From positions 434,001 to 498,000 of the forward strand of contig NZ_CANLGU010000001.1 in NCBI RefSeq assembly GCF_947490405.1: DNA of 64,000 nucleotides. Reading direction: 5' to 3'. The notes beneath the pieces are model-generated. The model did not search any database, was not told the DNA's origin, and was given only the letters and a program-made list of their open reading frames with translations. The translations under genes and the position numbers were made by a program. Each line of letters begins with the position of its first letter. Within the stretch, counting starts at the first letter, position 1. Origin of the DNA: an uncultured Algibacter sp. GTDB lineage: Bacteria > Bacteroidota > Bacteroidia > Flavobacteriales > Flavobacteriaceae. Positions 17,547 through 25,176 of this stretch are shown here, one piece after another.

Positions 17547-19583
17547 ATGATAGAAAAAACACCATTTTACCCATTTAAAAGCAAACACAACACCGCTCCT
17601 TTCAGAATAATTAAAAATGAAGATTATTTACCTACCATTAAAGAATCTATCATATTAGCTAAAAAAGAGGTTGAAAGTATAATTAATAACCCTAATAAAC
17701 CTTCTTTTAAGAACACTATTGAAGCTCTAGATTTTTCTGGAGAACAACTTGATAGAATCACAAGTATATTCTTTAATTTAAATTCTGCTGAAACAAATGA
17801 AGAAATTCAAAAAATAGCACAAGAAGTTTCACCTTTATTATCTGAATTTAGTAATGATATCACTTTAAATGTTGAATTATTTAAACGTGTTAAAGACGTT
17901 TATGATTCTAAAAAAGAACTAAACCTAACTAAAGAGCAAGAAACACTACTTGATAAAAAATATAAAAGTTTTTCTAGAAATGGCGCAAACCTTCCTGAAG
18001 ACAAAAAAGACAAACTCAGAGCCATTGATAAAAAATTAAGTCAATTAAAATTAAAATTTGGGGAAAACATTTTAGCAGAAACAAATAAATTTGAGATGCT
18101 AATTACCATTGAGTCTGATTTAGCTGGATTACCAGATGGCGCAAAAGAAGCCGCTAAACAGTTAGCAGAATCAAAAGATAAAAATGGCTGGTTATTTACT
18201 CTGGATTACCCTAGTTACATTCCTTTTGTTACTTATGCAGATAATAGAGCTCTAAGAAAAAAAATGTCTTTAGCCGCTGGCGCCAAAGGTTTTAAAGATG
18301 ATGAGCTCGATAATCAAAAACATGTTTTAGATATAGCAAGTCTCAGGCATGAACGCGCTAATTTATTAGGCTACAAAACCCATGCAGACTTTGTTTTAGA
18401 AGAACGTATGGCAGAAAGCCCTAAAAATGTTCAGAAATTTTTAAACGAATTGCTAGAAAAAGCTAAACCTGCAGCAAAACGAGAATTTGAAAACCTAGAG
18501 CAATTTGCCAAAGATTTAGATGGTATAGATCAATTACAAAAATGGGATGGTGCTTACTATTCTGAAAAGCTAAAACAGAAATTATTTAGTTTGGATGATG
18601 AATTGCTAAAGCCATATTTTAAGCTTGAGAATGTTATTAATGGAGCTTTTACAATAGCTAACAAATTATTCGATTTAAAGTTCGAAGAAATTGATACTAT
18701 TGATAAATACCATGACGATGTTTTAACCTATAAGGTAACCGACTCTAAAGGTGATTTTATAGCTATTTTTTATGCTGATTATTTTCCAAGATCAGGAAAA
18801 CGCAATGGCGCTTGGATGACTGTATATAAGCCACAATACATTAAAAATGGTAAAAATAGCAGACCACATATTTCCATTGTTTGCAATTTTACAAAACCCA
18901 CTAAAACCAAACCTTCGCTATTAACATTTAATGAAGTTACCACATTATTTCATGAATTTGGGCATGCGCTACATGGTATGCTGGCCAATACCACTTACCC
19001 AAGTTTATCAGGAACCAGTGTGTTTTGGGATTTTGTAGAATTACCAAGTCAGGTTATGGAAAACTGGTGCTACGAAAAAGAAGCATTGGAATTGTTCGCT
19101 ACACATTATGAAACAGGTGAAGTAATTCCAATGGATTTAGTCGAAAAAATTAAGGAATCTGCTACCTTCCATGAAGGGATGCAAACCTTACGACAATTAA
19201 GTTTTGGATTATTAGATATGAGTTGGCATGGTACAGACCCAAGCGATATAACCAATGTAAAAGCTTACGAATCTAAAGCTTTTAAAAACACAAAATTATA
19301 TCCTGATATTGCTGAGAACTGTATGAGTACAGCATTTTCACATATTTTTCAAGGTGGTTATTCTTCTGGTTATTACAGCTACAAATGGGCAGAGGTTTTA
19401 GATGCTGACGCTTTTGAGTTTTTCAAAGAAAAAGGCATTTTTAATAAAACTGTTGCTGATAAATTTAAGGATCATGTGTTAAGCAAAGGTGGCACAGAAA
19501 ACCCAATGACGCTTTATAAACGTTTTAGAGGGCAAGCACCTAAACCTGAAGCTTTATTGAAACGTGCGGGATTGTTAAAATAA
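17547..19583 (+). CDS. M3-family oligopeptidase (dipeptidyl carboxypeptidase type)
   Basis: This 678-aa zinc metallopeptidase is of the thimet oligopeptidase/Dcp type. The catalytic HEFGH is at 469-473 (HEFGHALHGML), and the family motif FSHIFQGGYSSGYYSYKWAEVL lies near the C-terminus. There is no signal peptide, so it is probably a cytoplasmic enzyme that clears short peptides, although related enzymes are periplasmic in other bacteria. It is a single gene with a long inverted repeat just upstream and a terminator hairpin after it. Confidence 0.92.
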   Translation: MIEKTPFYPFKSKHNTAPFRIIKNEDYLPTIKESIILAKKEVESIINNPNKPSFKNTIEALDFSGEQLDRITSIFFNLNSAETNEEIQKIAQEVSPLLSEFSNDITLNVELFKRVKDVYDSKKELNLTKEQETLLDKKYKSFSRNGANLPEDKKDKLRAIDKKLSQLKLKFGENILAETNKFEMLITIESDLAGLPDGAKEAAKQLAESKDKNGWLFTLDYPSYIPFVTYADNRALRKKMSLAAGAKGFKDDELDNQKHVLDIASLRHERANLLGYKTHADFVLEERMAESPKNVQKFLNELLEKAKPAAKREFENLEQFAKDLDGIDQLQKWDGAYYSEKLKQKLFSLDDELLKPYFKLENVINGAFTIANKLFDLKFEEIDTIDKYHDDVLTYKVTDSKGDFIAIFYADYFPRSGKRNGAWMTVYKPQYIKNGKNSRPHISIVCNFTKPTKTKPSLLTFNEVTTLFHEFGHALHGMLANTTYPSLSGTSVFWDFVELPSQVMENWCYEKEALELFATHYETGEVIPMDLVEKIKESATFHEGMQTLRQLSFGLLDMSWHGTDPSDITNVKAYESKAFKNTKLYPDIAENCMSTAFSHIFQGGYSSGYYSYKWAEVLDADAFEFFKEKGIFNKTVADKFKDHVLSKGGTENPMTLYKRFRGQAPKPEALLKRAGLLK

Positions 19584-19594
19584 GTTTTATTTAT

Positions 19595-19620
19595 AAGGTT
19601 GAATGCAAAAGATCAACCTT
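19595..19620 (+). terminator. Terminator after the M3 peptidase gene
   Basis: AAGGTTGA (19595-19602) pairs perfectly with TCAACCTT (19613-19620) around a 10-base loop and is followed by TTCTTTT. It starts 12 bases after the stop codon. Confidence 0.8.
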
Positions 19621-19631
19621 TTCTTTTAAAA

Positions 19632-19659
19632 TAAACTTTCAATAATTATTGAAAGTTTA
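19632..19659. promoter_or_regulatory. 28-bp perfect palindrome, operator 1 of the GbsR-type regulator
   Basis: The site is a perfect palindrome with the core AACTTTCA-N8-TGAAAGTT. It ends 23 bases before the start of the GbsR/MarR-type gene, and its right arm contains the -33 TTG of the predicted promoter. A second site with the same arms and same spacing lies after that gene, which strongly suggests one dimeric regulator. Confidence 0.8.
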
Positions 19660-19678
19660 GAAATTGTTTATATCTTTG
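19649..19678 (+). promoter_or_regulatory. Promoter of the GbsR-type regulator gene
   Basis: TTG (19649-19651), a 19-base spacer and TATCTTTG (19671-19678) fit the flavobacterial consensus exactly. The ATG follows 4 bases later, so the transcript should be nearly leaderless. The -33 box lies inside the palindromic operator. Confidence 0.7.
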
Positions 19679-19682
19679 TGGT

Positions 19683-20186
19683 ATGGAATATCAAGAAGCA
19701 AAAGAAAAATTTATAAGTACTTGGGGAAGTTTGGGAACCTTATGGGGTATTAATAAAGCGATGGCACAGATACAGGCGCTCCTTTTTATTTCAACAAAAC
19801 CATTATCTATGGAAGAGGTTATGGAGGAATTAAAGATTTCTAGAGGTAATACAAGTATGAATTTACGTCAGTTAATGGATTGGGGTATTGTAACTAAAGA
19901 AATCGTTCGTGGAGAGCGCAAAGAGTTTTTTACTACTGAAAAAGATGTACAAGAACTGGCAAGAATAGTTGCCAAAGAACGAAGCCGAAGAGAAATAAAA
20001 CCTGTTATTAAAGTTCTGGAAGAAGTTAGCTCTATTAAAGATGACGGCACAGAAAAAACTAAAGAATTGATAAAACAAACCAAAGCATTAAAAGACCTAA
20101 CTGACGATTTAGATACTTTAATGAATAAACTTGTAAACCAAAAACAAAATTGGCTAACAAAGTCTGTTTTTAAATTGATGAAGTAA
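19683..20186 (+). CDS. GbsR/MarR-family transcriptional regulator
   Basis: This 167-aa protein has a winged-helix domain (about 25-80). It opens with a GbsR-like stretch (FISTWGSLGTLWGINKAMAQ), the recognition region is ISRGNTSMNLRQLMDWG, and the wing is VRGERKEFF. The C-terminal half (about 95-160) is helical and charged and probably dimerises. GbsR is a choline-responsive repressor in Bacillus, but flavobacterial relatives are mostly uncharacterised. Identical inverted repeats lie just before and just after the gene, so it likely represses itself and the downstream five-gene operon. The ligand is unknown. Confidence 0.88.
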   Translation: MEYQEAKEKFISTWGSLGTLWGINKAMAQIQALLFISTKPLSMEEVMEELKISRGNTSMNLRQLMDWGIVTKEIVRGERKEFFTTEKDVQELARIVAKERSRREIKPVIKVLEEVSSIKDDGTEKTKELIKQTKALKDLTDDLDTLMNKLVNQKQNWLTKSVFKLMK

Positions 20187-20205
20187 ATAAATTTTTTTTA
20201 ATTAC

Positions 20206-20229
20206 AACTTTCAATATTTTCTGAAAGTT
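20206..20229. promoter_or_regulatory. Operator 2 of the GbsR-type regulator
   Basis: AACTTTCA (20206-20213) and TGAAAGTT (20222-20229) are perfect arms with an 8-base spacer. This is the same arm sequence and spacing as operator 1, while the spacers differ (ATAATTAT versus ATATTTTC). It lies between the regulator and the DoxX-like gene, 14 bases before its ATG. Confidence 0.78.
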
Positions 20230-20243
20230 TAAAATAAAAATAC

Positions 20244-20633
20244 ATGAAAAACATAATAAATATTATCATTGCTCTTATTTGGTTTATTAATGGATTACTA
20301 TGCAAAGTTTTAAATCTGGTTCCTAGACATCAAAAGATAGTTTCAGAAATCACTAATTCTAAATATTCTAGAGAACTAACAATTGCAATTGGAATTCTAG
20401 AGATACTTATGTGTTTTTGGATTTTAAGTAAAAATCAACCAAGACTTAATGCCATTATTCAAATAATAATTATTGCATCAATGAACATTTTAGAATTCAT
20501 TATGACTCCACACTTATTAATGTGGGGAAGGCTCAATAGTGTCTTTGCACTTCTATTAATTCTATTTATTTACTTAACTAGTTTTCATTTTAATAACATC
20601 TTCAAAACTAACGATTATGCTTTCAAATCTTAA
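20244..20633 (+). CDS. DoxX-like small membrane protein
   Basis: This 129-aa protein consists of four hydrophobic helices (about 3-22, 44-62, 71-90, 95-113), with features of the DoxX-like family such as IALIWFINGLLCKVLN near the start. Related proteins are often found with redox or membrane-modification genes, but their function is unclear. The gene starts the operon behind operator 2, and its end overlaps the DUF2071 gene by 17 bases, which points to coupled translation. Confidence 0.7.
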   Translation: MKNIINIIIALIWFINGLLCKVLNLVPRHQKIVSEITNSKYSRELTIAIGILEILMCFWILSKNQPRLNAIIQIIIIASMNILEFIMTPHLLMWGRLNSVFALLLILFIYLTSFHFNNIFKTNDYAFKS

Positions 20634-21342
20634 AAAACATCCGTTTACGGTAGAGGCATTCTTTAAAAGCTCTATCGTTTTAACCTTTGCAGTACCAAAA
20701 CAAGAACTGGAGGCTTTAATTCCTGAATGTTTAGAACTAGATACATTCAATAATAAATGGTCTTTCATTGCTGTTGCTATGGTTCAAACTAAAAACATTA
20801 GACCTAAAGGATTTCCTGCCTGTTTTGGAAATGACTTATTCTTAATTGGGTATCGCATTTTTGTTCGCTATAAGACAGAAAAAGGAAAACGTTTGAGAGG
20901 TTTATATATTTTAAAGTCGGAGACAGATAAAAAAAGGATGGCTTTTGCTGGAAACCTGTTTACGCATTACAACTATACATCTACAGATATAAGTTGTAAG
21001 GATGAAGAGATAAATTCAATAAAATCAAATTTCAAAATCAAACTAAATTCTAAAAGACGCAACATTACATTGCCAAATCAATCTCCTTTTTCAAATTTGA
21101 AAGAAGCTAGAAGGTTTGCAGGACCTTTGCCATTTACATTCACTTACAATGAAGGCAAAAAAGAAGTTTTAATTATTGAGGGTGTGAGACAAAACTGGAA
21201 ACCCAATCCTGTACATGTTGAATATTACAATATCGCATTCTTAGACGAATTAAAGTTAAAAGATATTGTTCTGGCAAATGCATTCAAAATTAATAACATT
21301 CCGTATTACTGGAAAAAAGGTAGAATAGACTTATGGAACTAA
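20617..21342 (+). CDS. DUF2071 (YqjF-like) protein
   Basis: This 241-aa soluble protein has the DUF2071/acetoacetate-decarboxylase-like pattern: an N-terminal VEAFFKSSIVLTFAVPKQELEALIP, then FLIGYRIFVRYKTEKGKRLRGLYIL. The cofactor and substrate of this family are not established. Frames overlap with the genes on both sides (17 and 10 bases), which is strong evidence for an operon. Confidence 0.72.
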   Translation: MLSNLKKHPFTVEAFFKSSIVLTFAVPKQELEALIPECLELDTFNNKWSFIAVAMVQTKNIRPKGFPACFGNDLFLIGYRIFVRYKTEKGKRLRGLYILKSETDKKRMAFAGNLFTHYNYTSTDISCKDEEINSIKSNFKIKLNSKRRNITLPNQSPFSNLKEARRFAGPLPFTFTYNEGKKEVLIIEGVRQNWKPNPVHVEYYNIAFLDELKLKDIVLANAFKINNIPYYWKKGRIDLWN

Positions 21343-22079
21343 AAAGAAAACCATTTCAGGGTGTGCTAAACATCCTGAGTTTTAACCGTCATTTTTATGT
21401 GATAGGATTAAGTATAATTGCATTACTTTTATTAAGCAAGCTTTTATTTGATTGGAATAATATATTGTTTTGGGTAATCATTATTTCATTCTTATACGGT
21501 TTAATTATGCCTTTGATTGTATCGGCTTATGTTTATGATTTTTCTGGGTATTATGATTTTAAATGGCTTGAGCATTTGAATATTACAAATTCGAACCACC
21601 ACATTGTTAATATCAATGCAGGATTTGATGAAACAAGCTTTATTTTAAAAAGTAATTTTCCAAATGCTAATTTGCAAGTTTTTGACTTTTATAATTCTGA
21701 AAAGCACACAGAAGCAGCCATAGTTAGAGCAAGAAAAGTTAGTTTAGTTTATCCTAAGACTAAACAGATTAGCACTAATACTATTCCTTTAGAAAATAAA
21801 TCTGTTGATATGGTTTTTCTTTTATCTGCCGCTCATGAAATCAGGTCCTTTGAGGAGAAAGTCTTATTTTTAAAAGAATGTAAACGCATCTGCAAACCTG
21901 ATGCACATGTAATTTTAGTTGAACATTTAAGAGATATTCCAAACTTCTTAGCTTTCTCCATTGGCTTTACACACTTTTTCTCAAAACAAACATGGATAAA
22001 CGCATTTAAAAGTGCTGGTTTTAAATCGTTTACTGAAACTAAATTCACTCATTTTATGTCTATATTAAAATTTAACTAG
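21333..22079 (+). CDS. Membrane-anchored class I methyltransferase-like protein
   Basis: This 248-aa protein has two N-terminal transmembrane helices (about 21-37 and 44-65) followed by a methyltransferase-like domain. The usual SAM-binding glycine motif is degenerate (VNINAGFDE in place of a DxGxGxG form). Later strands fit the fold: VDMVFLLSAAHEI as motif II region and ICKPDAHVILVEH as motif III. It may act on a membrane substrate or have lost catalysis. It starts inside the DUF2071 gene and lies 5 bases before the next gene. Confidence 0.7.
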   Translation: MELKRKPFQGVLNILSFNRHFYVIGLSIIALLLLSKLLFDWNNILFWVIIISFLYGLIMPLIVSAYVYDFSGYYDFKWLEHLNITNSNHHIVNINAGFDETSFILKSNFPNANLQVFDFYNSEKHTEAAIVRARKVSLVYPKTKQISTNTIPLENKSVDMVFLLSAAHEIRSFEEKVLFLKECKRICKPDAHVILVEHLRDIPNFLAFSIGFTHFFSKQTWINAFKSAGFKSFTETKFTHFMSILKFN

Positions 22080-22084
22080 AAACG

Positions 22085-22480
22085 ATGACTTTACATATAC
22101 AAATAATTGGCTATATACTAATTGCACTAGCATTAATTCATACTACATTCCCTAAATATTTTAATTGGAAAATGGAGCTAAAATCGCTGAGTTTAATAAA
22201 CAAACAAATGTTTAAGGTTCATACTTTTTTTATAGCACTCACAGTTTTACTAATGGGTATACTTTGTGTCATTTCATATGAATCATTAGTAACAACAAAT
22301 CTTGGTAAAACCTTGTGTTTAGGATTTGGTCTATTTTGGTTAATACGCTTAATATTCCAGCTTTTTGTTTACTCTTCAAAATTATGGAAAGGAAAAAAAT
22401 TTGAAACTATTGTACACATCTTCTTCATCTTACTTTGGGTATACCTATTTGTTATATTTACTGTCATTTATATAAACTAG
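22085..22480 (+). CDS. Hypothetical four-helix membrane protein
   Basis: I do not recognise this 131-aa protein. It has four predicted transmembrane segments (about 5-22, 47-66, 75-96, 106-128) and basic loops between them. A short HTTFPKYFNWKMEL loop follows helix 1. Its position between two methyltransferase genes, with gaps of 5 and 6 bases, makes it part of the same operon, perhaps a membrane partner of the enzymes. Confidence 0.7.
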   Translation: MTLHIQIIGYILIALALIHTTFPKYFNWKMELKSLSLINKQMFKVHTFFIALTVLLMGILCVISYESLVTTNLGKTLCLGFGLFWLIRLIFQLFVYSSKLWKGKKFETIVHIFFILLWVYLFVIFTVIYIN

Positions 22481-22486
22481 TTTGCT

Positions 22487-23350
22487 ATGAAAACAACTGT
22501 TTTAAATATCAAAAATAATCGCATAGAAATGATTGATTTCTATAACGAAGCTACTGAAGATTATAAATTCTGGAGTAAAGACTTCAACATGCATTTTGGA
22601 TATTTTGTGCCATTTAGAACAAATCCTTTTAAACGTGATTCTATGCTAAACCAAATGAATGCTCAGATGATTAAGCGTTTGAATATTGGAACATCAAAAC
22701 ACAGATTGGTAGATTTAGGTTGCGGCATGGGTGGAACCATGAGGCATGTTTTAAAAACATATAAGAATGTAATTGCTTATGGTGTTACACTTTCCGATTT
22801 TCAAGTAAAACACGGCAACATGTTATTAAAAGGAGAAAACGGAATTATTCTTAAAGAAAACTACAACAAAACATCATTTACATACAACTCTTTCAACTCT
22901 GCTGTAGCCATAGAAAGTTTTTGTCATTCTGGTCATAATGACAATTCAATTAAAGAAGCACACAGAATATTAAAACCTGGAGGTATACTGATTATTGCAG
23001 ATGCTTTTCTTAAGAAGAACGTACCAGAACTCTGTAAAGGCAGCAAATATGCCTACAATAAACTATGCAACCACTGGAGCTTAGAGAAATTAGAGACTAT
23101 TGATAACATGATTGAAAAAATAAAAAGTTTCGGGTTCAAAAATGTAAAAATTGAAAATGCTTCATTTAAAGTTGCCCCTTCTGTTCTTCACGTTCCATTT
23201 GCAATTACAGGATTTATATTAAAAAAGATTTTGAGCTTTAAACCCATAAAACAGGAAAGTTTTCACAATCTAAAAGGGTCTTTTTACGCCTTATTATCTG
23301 GATTGCATTTCAAAAGTTTTGGGTACTACATTATTTCAGCCACAAAATAG
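22487..23350 (+). CDS. SAM-dependent methyltransferase, small-molecule or lipid type
   Basis: This 287-aa soluble class I methyltransferase has a complete motif I (VDLGCGMGG, about 75-83). It also has YGVTLSDFQVKHG as the SAM-ribose region and a GGILIIADAFL strand. The N-terminal FYNEATEDYKFW and the overall layout resemble enzymes acting on tocopherol/quinone heads, sterols or other small hydrophobic molecules. The substrate cannot be read. It is the last gene of the GbsR-type operon. Confidence 0.8.
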   Translation: MKTTVLNIKNNRIEMIDFYNEATEDYKFWSKDFNMHFGYFVPFRTNPFKRDSMLNQMNAQMIKRLNIGTSKHRLVDLGCGMGGTMRHVLKTYKNVIAYGVTLSDFQVKHGNMLLKGENGIILKENYNKTSFTYNSFNSAVAIESFCHSGHNDNSIKEAHRILKPGGILIIADAFLKKNVPELCKGSKYAYNKLCNHWSLEKLETIDNMIEKIKSFGFKNVKIENASFKVAPSVLHVPFAITGFILKKILSFKPIKQESFHNLKGSFYALLSGLHFKSFGYYIISATK

Positions 23351-23395
23351 ATGTAACTGATTCATAAACAATTCAAAAAATTCATTTTTTTACCT

Positions 23396-23403
23396 TATTT
23401 TTG
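23396..23403 (+). promoter_or_regulatory. Possible -7 element of the ECF sigma gene
   Basis: TATTTTTG matches TAnnTTTG 25 bases before the ATG of the sigma factor gene. No good TTG lies at the expected upstream distance. Confidence 0.35.
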
Positions 23404-23428
23404 GAATTCAAAAAAAAGAGATTAGCTA

Positions 23429-23980
23429 ATGCCCGACCACAAAATTGATCCAAACAAATGGATAGACTTATATTCTGACTACCTCTTTAATTATACCATT
23501 ACGCGTGTAAGTGACCGAGAGATTGCTCAGGACTTAGTTCAAGAAACTTTTTTAGCTGGTTTAAAGTCAATGAAAAATTTTAAAGGAGAAGCCAGTGAGC
23601 GCACATGGCTTATTTCTATTTTAAAGCGAAAAATAATTGACCATTACCGTAAAATTAATTCTAATAAAGGAAAAGCTGAAGTAAGAATAAATTATAATGA
23701 TGCTGAAAGCGAAGGTGATTGGCTTGAAGAGCGTGTTGCAGACCCTTTTGATAAAACAGCAGAAGATACTCTGCAAAATAACGAATTGGGAGATGCTATA
23801 CATAACTGTTTAAGTAAATTACCACAAAAACAAGCTGACGTTTTTAAAATGAAGACCATTTTAAATCATGAAACTGAAGCAATTTGTAATGAATTAAATA
23901 TTACAGCGTCTAATCTATGGGTAATTATCCATAGAGCAAGAACAGCTATGGCAGATTGCCTTAAAGCAAATTGGTTTTAA
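23429..23980 (+). CDS. ECF-type RNA polymerase sigma factor
   Basis: This 183-aa sigma-70 family protein has region 2 (about 15-85) with AQDLVQETFLAGLKSM and the -10-binding stretch RTWLISILKRKIIDHYRK. Region 4 (about 125-180) has LSKLPQKQADVFKMK and a helix-turn-helix ending LWVIIHRARTAM. A linker joins the two. It is followed 3 bases later by a small zinc-finger protein, the usual arrangement of an ECF sigma with its anti-sigma. The signal is unknown. Confidence 0.92.
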   Translation: MPDHKIDPNKWIDLYSDYLFNYTITRVSDREIAQDLVQETFLAGLKSMKNFKGEASERTWLISILKRKIIDHYRKINSNKGKAEVRINYNDAESEGDWLEERVADPFDKTAEDTLQNNELGDAIHNCLSKLPQKQADVFKMKTILNHETEAICNELNITASNLWVIIHRARTAMADCLKANWF

Positions 23981-23983
23981 GCT

Positions 23984-24247
23984 ATGAATAAAAAAAATAA
24001 AATATTTATACCGTGTGATGAAGCAAATCATGTATGTGATAAAAATCAATACAAAGAAGCATCATTGTGGGAATTGATTAAATTAAATGTACATTTAATT
24101 TATTGCAAAGCCTGTAGAAAATATACAGTAAATAACACAAAACTCACCAAAGCAATTAAAAAAGGGGAGGTTGAATATCTTGATACTTCAACAAAAAGTG
24201 ATATGAAAAAAGAGTTTGAAAAAGCTCTAAATGACGTTTCTAATTAA
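23984..24247 (+). CDS. Small ZAS-like anti-sigma factor without membrane anchor
   Basis: This 87-aa protein has the zinc-binding pattern Hx3Cx2C (H37-C41-C44), preceded by Cys/His residues (C11, H16, C18), as in ZAS anti-sigma domains. No transmembrane segment follows, so it should work in the cytosol. Redox-sensitive soluble ZAS proteins of this kind are known in other groups. It is cotranscribed with the sigma gene, and its 3' end overlaps the convergent UbiA-like gene by 8 bases. Confidence 0.75.
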   Translation: MNKKNKIFIPCDEANHVCDKNQYKEASLWELIKLNVHLIYCKACRKYTVNNTKLTKAIKKGEVEYLDTSTKSDMKKEFEKALNDVSN

Positions 24248-25055
24248 AATATAACATAAAAATCAGCCAAAGAATCGGCAAACTTTCTACCCAAAACGCA
24301 CTATAATATTTGTTTTGTTCAATCTTACAAAAACAAACAAACAGTGCTGCAATAACGCATATCGTAAATAAAATTACAATAGAGATTAAAACAGTTTCAT
24401 CTTTTAAAAATTCTAACAAAAAAAATACAATAAGAATTGTAATACCTAATAATTTAGTATTTCTTAAACCTAACTTTTGAGGAAGCGTTGATAATGCTAC
24501 ACTATCAAATTTCAAGTCTCTTATTTCAAAAGGTAACATTAGTACAACTACAAATAAAAAACGCTGAATTGCTAATAACACAACATCCGTATTGATCTTA
24601 TAATCCAAGGCAATCAAAGGCAAAAAAACTGTTACTCCTGTCCATACCAAAGCAATAATATAAACTTTTAGTCCACCAATAGTTCTTAGCGTACTTTTTT
24701 TTGATAATAGTGGTATAGCATAAAAGAAAGTAATTACTGCTAAGCATAAATTAAAAACATGAGCTTTTAAAGGTAATTGTGTGGCATAAAAACACATCAA
24801 AACAAAACAAACAAAAGACAGTATTTGAATTAATTTAAGCCAATTAGCAAGTTGTCTATGATGAAATTTTGCAATAGCAAAATACTTTACAAAATTGTAA
24901 CCTGTAATTGAGGCATAAAACACAAAATATAACACCGACTCCATGTAACTTAAATCTAAACTTAAAAGCGTAATCCATGTTAATGAAAATACAGACAAAG
25001 CCACATGAATACTACTATTTATGTAAAAATTAAAAAGGCGTCTCAAAAATGTCAT
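24240..25055 (-). CDS. UbiA-like polytopic membrane protein with degenerate active site
   Basis: This 271-aa protein has about eight or nine hydrophobic segments and resembles the UbiA prenyltransferase superfamily. The second Asp-rich motif is partly kept (D180-LKF-D184), but the first one, normally NDxxDxxxD, appears as GYNFVKYF with no Asp. Prenyl transfer is therefore doubtful. A -7-like TACTTTTG ends 4 bases before the ATG. It is convergent with the anti-sigma gene. Confidence 0.6.
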   Translation of the reverse strand: MTFLRRLFNFYINSSIHVALSVFSLTWITLLSLDLSYMESVLYFVFYASITGYNFVKYFAIAKFHHRQLANWLKLIQILSFVCFVLMCFYATQLPLKAHVFNLCLAVITFFYAIPLLSKKSTLRTIGGLKVYIIALVWTGVTVFLPLIALDYKINTDVVLLAIQRFLFVVVLMLPFEIRDLKFDSVALSTLPQKLGLRNTKLLGITILIVFFLLEFLKDETVLISIVILFTICVIAALFVCFCKIEQNKYYSAFWVESLPILWLIFMLYFN

Positions 25056-25059
25056 GGCG

Positions 25060-25067
25060 CAAAAGTA
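25060..25067 (-). promoter_or_regulatory. -7 element of the UbiA-like gene
   Basis: On the minus strand TACTTTTG matches TAnnTTTG and lies only 4 bases before the ATG, so the transcript would be nearly leaderless. There is no clear -33 TTG. Confidence 0.4.
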
Positions 25068-25141
25068 ATCAAAGTGTTGATAACGTTTGTGATTAGTTAA
25101 AAACTTTCAAAACAACTCAATAAAACACACTAAATATTGCT

Positions 25142-25149
25142 TATTTTTG
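25142..25149 (+). promoter_or_regulatory. Possible -7 element of gcvP
   Basis: TATTTTTG lies 27 bases before the gcvP ATG. There is no clear -33 partner. The 5' region shows no glycine-riboswitch-like tandem structure. Confidence 0.38.
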
Positions 25150-25176
25150 CGAATTATATAAAAAAAGATTTGCTAA

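Noticed and set aside
25056-25176. Glycine riboswitch upstream of gcvP
   Set aside because: The 121-base gap lacks tandem paired domains and holds mainly promoter-like AT-rich sequence.
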